Shown here in pieces: positions 8,637 through 11,498 of a stretch of DNA of 11,498 bases. The number at the start of each line of letters is the position of its first letter. Within the stretch, counting starts at the first letter, position 1. The notes below the pieces were generated by a model. It saw only the letters and a program-made list of their open reading frames with translations, had not been told where the DNA came from and searched no databases. The position numbers were made by a program, and so were the translations under genes. The stretch is from Pseudomonadota bacterium (GTDB lineage: Bacteria > Pseudomonadota > Alphaproteobacteria > Rhizobiales > Beijerinckiaceae), in the NCBI GenBank assembly GCA_023423995.1, contig JAFAEL010000164.1, positions 1-11,498 of the forward strand. Reading direction: 5' to 3'.

Positions 8637-9683
8637 TCAGACGAGTTCGACCAGGCGGTCGATGTCGAGCGTCGAGCGGGTGCCGACGTCGCTGCCATGC
8701 CTGGCGAGGAACTCCTCGGCGGCGTTGCGCCCCATGTCCCGCAGCATGCTGAGGAACTCCCACTCGGCGTTCAGCTTCGAGGAGTAGCCGAGCTCGACCA
8801 TGCCATCGCTCGCCACACGGTGGATGCGCATCGCCGCCCACATCGCCCCCTCGCCGCCGCCCGGATCGGCGACCTGGCGCAAGATCGCGATCATGCGCAG
8901 CTCCTTCAGGAGCACCGCGTTGAAGGACACCTCGTTGAGCCGGTTGACGATCTCGCGTGCGCTGCGCGGCGTGCCGGAGCGCTCGACGGGATTGATCTGC
9001 ACCAGGATCGTATCCTGCGAGGCACATTCCCGGACGAGCGGCGTGATCGTCGGATTTCCGGAATAGCCGCCGTCCCAATAGGGCTCGCCGTCGATCTCGA
9101 CCGCGTGAAAGAGCGTGGGGAGGCAGCCGGATGCCAGGAGCACGTCGGGCGTGATCTCACCGTTGCGGAAGACGCGGCCCTGGCCGGTATGCACGTTGGT
9201 GGCGGTGACGAATAGCTTGATGGGACCAGCCGCAAGGCGATCGAAGCTGATGCACTCGGCCAGGATGTTGCGAAGCGGATTGAACCCCTTCGGATTGAGG
9301 TCGTACGGCGAGAAGAGGCGCGCCATGAGGTCCATGGCGATGAAGGCCGGGGAATTATCCATCGTCCAGCGGCCGAACAGGACGTCGAGCGGGCTGCGCT
9401 GGAGGGGACTGAACCGCCCCGCGTCGGAGACTTTCCGCCAGAAGGTCTCCAGCGCCGTCCGCGCGCCCTCTCGCCCGCCCTCCGCGTAGCCGTCGGCCAG
9501 GACGGCGGCGTTCATCGCTCCCGCCGAGGTGCCGGAGATGGCCTCGATGCGCAGCCGCTTCTCGTCCAGGAGCCGGTCGAGCACGCCCCAGGTAAAGGCG
9601 CCGTGCGCACCCCCGCCCTGCAGCGCGAGGTCGACCAGAACGGCATCCGGCTCTGACGTTGGTCCCCCGCGATGTTCCGGCAT
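8637..9683 (-). CDS. patatin-like phospholipase/esterase with C-terminal DUF3734-like region
   Basis: A Ser-Asp dyad acyl hydrolase. Counting from ATG 9683 (348 residues), the oxyanion-hole loop QGGGAHGAF starts at about residue 22, nucleophile Ser53 lies in SGTSAG, and the dyad Asp204 lies in YWDGGYSGNP. No signal peptide is seen, so it should be cytoplasmic. The C-terminal third (YSSKLNAEWEFL through RSTLDIDRLVELV) resembles the DUF3734 region that follows patatin in many alphaproteobacterial proteins. A GTG at 9707 would add 8 residues; neither start has a strong ribosome site. The stop is 4 bases before the permease start. Relatives often lie near polyhydroxybutyrate or 3-hydroxybutyrate genes, which makes an ester of that pathway one possible substrate; that is inference. 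Confidence 0.92.
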   Translation of the reverse strand: MPEHRGGPTSEPDAVLVDLALQGGGAHGAFTWGVLDRLLDEKRLRIEAISGTSAGAMNAAVLADGYAEGGREGARTALETFWRKVSDAGRFSPLQRSPLDVLFGRWTMDNSPAFIAMDLMARLFSPYDLNPKGFNPLRNILAECISFDRLAAGPIKLFVTATNVHTGQGRVFRNGEITPDVLLASGCLPTLFHAVEIDGEPYWDGGYSGNPTITPLVRECASQDTILVQINPVERSGTPRSAREIVNRLNEVSFNAVLLKELRMIAILRQVADPGGGEGAMWAAMRIHRVASDGMVELGYSSKLNAEWEFLSMLRDMGRNAAEEFLARHGSDVGTRSTLDIDRLVELV

Positions 9684-9752
9684 GAGAGCCCCACGGCGAC
9701 GGTTCACCGTCCCAGGTTCTCACCGATCGCCGCACAAAGCCAACCGGAGACG

Positions 9753-9790
9753 GCCCGAGATCACCGGAAGGGGTAGATCGGGGCTCGGGC
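9753..9790. terminator. possible stem-loop downstream of the PRC-barrel gene
   Basis: A 7-bp stem GCCCGAG (9753-9759) with CTCGGGC (9784-9790) and a 24-base loop, lying 28 bases past the - strand PRC-barrel stop and 70 bases before the patatin start. The loop is long and there is no T-run, so support is weak. Confidence 0.25.
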
Positions 9791-9817
9791 GGGCCGGCCG
9801 CTTCGGAACTCCCTCGC

Positions 9818-10195
9818 TCAGCCCGACCAGTGGAAGGGCTCGTCCCAGCGCGACGAAGCTCCGCCATGGGGCGAGGGGGCCGGCCACATCGTCCTGTCCC
9901 CGCATTCGAACTCACGCCCGTGACAGGCGTCAGCGGGTATCGCGGTCCGGAATTCGCGTCGGATGGAATCGTACGACAAGGCTGCGCACGGGAGGCGGCA
10001 AGTCGACCTCCGGGTATGAAGCCGGGACCAACATACGATGTCCAGCCACCATGTGCTGCTCGCCGGGTCGATGAGCACATGCCGTACCCTGCCGACGAGG
10101 GTTCCGGCGGGATCGAAAACGGGAAGGCCCTCGACAAAGGTCGAATTCGCAAGAAGCGAGGGGGCCGACGCCTCGCCTTCGTAAGCTGGTAGCAT
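9818..10195 (-). CDS. PRC-barrel domain protein, 125 residues
   Basis: Start ATG 10195 has a strong Shine-Dalgarno, GGGGAGG (10201-10207 on the opposite strand), at 5 bases. The N-terminus (MLPAYEGEASAPSLLANS) leads into a PRC-barrel-like stretch at about residues 20-88. It contains VEGLPVFDPAGTLVGRVRHV, LIDPASSTWWLDIV, and then LPCAALSYDSIRREFRTAI, matching the usual pattern of V-D-G-x-x-[VI]-G-x-[VI] followed by I-D and L-P-x-x-x-L-x-Y-D. PRC-barrel domains occur in RimM and in small stand-alone proteins of uncertain, often stress-related, role common in Hyphomicrobiales. The match is divergent (Trp-Trp and several Cys), and the tail after residue 90 is unlike usual members, so a frameshift or decaying copy is possible. 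An imperfect hairpin (10206-10228) lies over the edge of the ribosome site. Confidence 0.6.
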   Translation of the reverse strand: MLPAYEGEASAPSLLANSTFVEGLPVFDPAGTLVGRVRHVLIDPASSTWWLDIVCWSRLHTRRSTCRLPCAALSYDSIRREFRTAIPADACHGREFECGDRTMWPAPSPHGGASSRWDEPFHWSG

Positions 10196-10346
10196 GAGAG
10201 CCTCCCCGTCTGGCGGTGTCTCAGACGGCGCCGAAAACCGGAGTGATCCGGGCGATTATCCAAGCTGCCGAACTCTCCGGCCGAGCCTTTCCGCGGGACG
10301 GACGGGTCTCGCGAAAGAACCCGCTAGGCCGAAGAAGCCTCGCGAT

Positions 10347-10754
10347 TCACCGGCCTCCAGTGCCGATCCGGCTCGCGCTGGCGACCTGGCGGAACTCACG
10401 TGTCGGCGCTCCCGGATCGCAGACACTCTCGAACCGGGTGCGTGCCAACTCCCACTTCGTCTCCCAACCTTGGACGTTGATGTTGAGCCGTATGTTGTCC
10501 TCGAGACCGACGTTCTGGCCGCCCTTGCTCAGACGAATCCCCGTGACCCGGTTGGCCTTGGCCAACGCGACGAGCCAGCCATCCTCATCCGATGCGATGA
10601 CGTATGCGGGACGCGTCTTGATCACGAAGATTTCGCAATACGCGGCCCGCTCGAGAACGATGTCGCCGTCGAAGGTCCCCCTGTCGTAACCCACCAGACC
10701 GACGAGGGAGGCAACCGCACCGATCGGCCACACGGCGAGGGCGATGAGCTTCAT
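10347..10754 (-). CDS. exported or membrane-anchored protein of unknown function, 135 residues
   Basis: ATG 10754 is preceded by GGGAGG (10760-10765, opposite strand) at 5 bases. The first ~23 residues (MKLIALAVWPIGAVASLVGL and on) form a signal peptide or membrane anchor. The remainder alternates hydrophobic and polar residues like a small beta-rich domain, with GDIVLERAAYCEIFVI, RPAYVIASDEDGWLVALAKA, RLSKGGQNVGLEDNIRLNIN and WETKWELARTRFESVCD. Two cysteines, Cys40 and Cys112, could form a disulphide. The family is not recognised. It lies 151 bases upstream of the PRC-barrel gene and 71 bases downstream of the Rmf-like gene, all on the same strand. Codon third positions are less GC-rich than in the core genes, suggesting accessory DNA. 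Confidence 0.68.
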   Translation of the reverse strand: MKLIALAVWPIGAVASLVGLVGYDRGTFDGDIVLERAAYCEIFVIKTRPAYVIASDEDGWLVALAKANRVTGIRLSKGGQNVGLEDNIRLNINVQGWETKWELARTRFESVCDPGAPTREFRQVASASRIGTGGR

Positions 10755-10825
10755 GGACGCCTCCCGACTCGGTTGCGCAGCGCGGCGACGCGGAACCGCA
10801 CGGTCGAGATGGACCGGCGTTCAGG

Positions 10826-11065
10826 TCATGCTGCTGCCAAGCCCGAGTGCACGTCGTGCAGCTTTGCGGCGCGACGGCGGTGCGTGTCCTGGGTACTCTT
10901 GGCGAGTTGCTTGAGCGCGTGGTCGACTTCCTTCCACCCGACGGCCCATGCCCGGTGCTCTGTTCGGTCGGGTGTGTAAGGATTGTCGGTCAGCGTCGAC
11001 CCGTACGCTCGGCTCACGGAGCCTTCGTGGAACGGACGCATCGTCTGCAAGGAACGCGTCACCAT
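10826..11065 (-). CDS. Rmf/CrpP-like small protein, 79 residues
   Basis: Residues ~15-48 read EGSVSRAYGSTLTDNPYTPD followed by RTEHRAWAVGWKEV. This matches the ribosome modulation factor pattern: a small residue, Gly, about six residues, (C/N)PY, about six residues, R-x-x-W-x-x-G-W. Rmf inactivates ribosomes by dimerising them in stationary phase; CrpP-type relatives share the fold with other or unclear functions. Start ATG 11065 has GGGGAG (11071-11076, opposite strand) at 5 bases. A second Met at residue 9 would also keep the domain. The C-terminal ~30 residues are basic (KQLAKSTQDTHRRRAAKLH), as expected for RNA contact. An overlapping frame at 10821-11084 on the same strand lacks any motif and is treated as a shadow. 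Whether it acts on ribosomes is inference. Confidence 0.68.
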   Translation of the reverse strand: MVTRSLQTMRPFHEGSVSRAYGSTLTDNPYTPDRTEHRAWAVGWKEVDHALKQLAKSTQDTHRRRAAKLHDVHSGLAAA

Positions 11066-11108
11066 CGTCGCTCCCCATCGTCACGATAGTACGAGCGCTC
11101 GGACATCA

Positions 11109-11273
11109 TTACTCGGACAGCTTGAAAGATTGTCCACCCTCTTCTCCGTCCAGTTCAATCACATCCGTTAAAGGAGGGCGCTGAACGGCTGACAAAGCCG
11201 GAAGGGTTCGGTGTTGGACTGCCCTGAGCCGCTGCGACCAGTCGTGGTCAGGGATGGCCGTCTCGGCGATCAT
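11109..11273 (-). CDS. possible 54-residue small protein
   Basis: The frame from ATG 11273 to TAA 11109 reads MIAETAIPDHDWSQRLRAVQ, HRTLPALSAVQRPPLTD, VIELDGEEGGQSFKLSE: a mixed front half and an acidic tail. There is no good Shine-Dalgarno. A 13-codon frame (11270-11311) with adjacent Cys codons ends in TGA overlapping this ATG, which could couple translation. No family is recognised. It lies just upstream of the Rmf-like gene on the same strand. It may be chance. Confidence 0.3.
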   Translation of the reverse strand: MIAETAIPDHDWSQRLRAVQHRTLPALSAVQRPPLTDVIELDGEEGGQSFKLSE

Positions 11274-11325
11274 GCTTTCTGCCGCTCAGGGATGCAGCAT
11301 CTCTCCCGCATGGCGATCACGCGGG

Positions 11326-11357
11326 TTGACAAATCTAGTATTTATTCCTATATAGGA
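11326..11357 (+). promoter_or_regulatory. near-consensus sigma-70 promoter with palindromic operator over the -10
   Basis: TTGACA (11326-11331) is a perfect -35, followed after exactly 17 bases by TATATA (11349-11354). Superimposed on the -10 is a perfect 12-bp palindrome, TCCTATATAGGA (11346-11357), well placed for a dimeric repressor. A TTATTCC direct repeat flanks it at 11342-11348 and 11359-11365. The stretch is strikingly AT-rich against its surroundings. Transcription would begin near 11361 and run out of the window to the right. Confidence 0.72.
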
Positions 11358-11362
11358 CTTAT

Positions 11363-11414
11363 TCCCCTCCTGCGAGGGAGCCGCGTGCGCACCGGTCACG
11401 TCTGGCGGAGGGGA
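11363..11414 (+). promoter_or_regulatory. structured 5' leader with two mutually exclusive stems
   Basis: A short hairpin CCCTC-CTGC-GAGGG (11365-11378) competes with a long-range 8-bp pairing, TCCCCTCC (11363-11370) with GGAGGGGA (11407-11414). The purine-rich GAGGGAG (11374-11380), a plausible ribosome site for GTG 11385, is partly buried in the first hairpin and free in the second fold. That is the logic of a translational or attenuation switch, but no known riboswitch class is recognised. Confidence 0.35.
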
Positions 11415-11498
11415 GGACGGGTCCCGGGGTCTCGGTTCGGTAGCCGGGGCGTCCGGGCGGCTGACCGGGCGCGTGCCTATGGGGCCGAAAAGACCGTC
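11385..11498 (+). CDS. possible start of a downstream gene or leader peptide (runs off window)
   Basis: From GTG 11385 the frame is open for 38 codons to the window end: MRTGHVWRRGGRVPGSRFGS, then RGVRAADRARAYGAEKTV. It is Arg/Gly-rich without a recognisable domain. GAGGGAG lies 4 bases upstream. It sits about 24 bases after the predicted transcription start, as a leader peptide would. An alternative ATG at 11479 is in another frame. GC-rich DNA keeps such frames open by chance, so this is weak. Confidence 0.25.
   Translation, partial: MRTGHVWRRGGRVPGSRFGSRGVRAADRARAYGAEKTV

Noticed and set aside
7277..8752. Long + strand open frame (491 codons) opposite the GntP permease
   Set aside because: The product is almost wholly charged (Gln/Arg/Glu/His) with no family match, while the opposite strand encodes a clear permease.
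10194..10979. + strand open frame of 261 codons over the PRC, unknown and Rmf-like genes
   Set aside because: Its translation has no domain, while the three - strand genes beneath it have strong Shine-Dalgarno sequences and recognisable protein features.
10821..11084. Second - strand frame overlapping the Rmf-like gene
   Set aside because: Arg/Pro-rich with no motif; the other frame carries the NPY...GW signature and a well-spaced ribosome site.
11172..11183. AGGAGG-like ribosome site on the + strand at about 11172
   Set aside because: No start codon follows at usable spacing.

Overview
The window is high-GC chromosomal DNA from an alphaproteobacterium, most likely in Hyphomicrobiales (Methylobacteriaceae, Beijerinckiaceae or Bosea-like). 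The pointers are an ATP12 F1-ATPase assembly chaperone behind an RluC-type pseudouridine synthase and a HAD phosphatase, an AapJ-type amino-acid binding protein, a propionyl-CoA carboxylase beta subunit, and GC-rich codon third positions. This assignment comes from reading protein families, not from a database search.

Layout. Bases 1-4926 (+ strand): a 5'-truncated rluC; three exported proteins (a small lipoprotein, a YkuD L,D-transpeptidase and an AapJ-like periplasmic binding protein); then a HAD phosphatase and an ATP12 chaperone one base apart. Bases 4945-5368 (- strand): two very small proteins, each with one C-terminal hydrophobic segment, that look like relatives. Bases 5544-7070 (+): a full-length pccB, alone here without pccA. 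Bases 7088-7139: an inverted pair of REP-like hairpins between convergent pccB and a GntP permease. Bases 7178-9683 (-): a GntP-family permease starting 4 bases after the stop of a patatin-like hydrolase. Bases 9818-11273 (-): an accessory-looking stretch of small genes, namely a PRC-barrel protein, an unknown exported protein, an Rmf/CrpP-like protein and a doubtful 54-residue ORF. Bases 11326-11498 (+): an AT-rich, near-consensus sigma-70 promoter with a 12-bp palindrome over its -10 box and a structured GC-rich leader; the controlled gene lies beyond the window.

How the genes fit together. The HAD and ATP12 genes look like one transcription unit, and in related genomes I expect rluC directly in front of them, so the three envelope genes look inserted. 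The patatin and GntP genes look like one operon, plausibly for uptake and turnover of a small hydroxy-acid; that substrate is inference. PccB needs a biotin-carrying alpha subunit encoded elsewhere. The small - strand genes have no obvious shared pathway, but three of them have good Shine-Dalgarno sequences.

No tRNA, rRNA, CRISPR array, transposase or phage gene was found. I see no complete novel system. The parts most worth a second look are the promoter/palindrome/leader at the right end, the twin small membrane proteins, and the Rmf-like gene.
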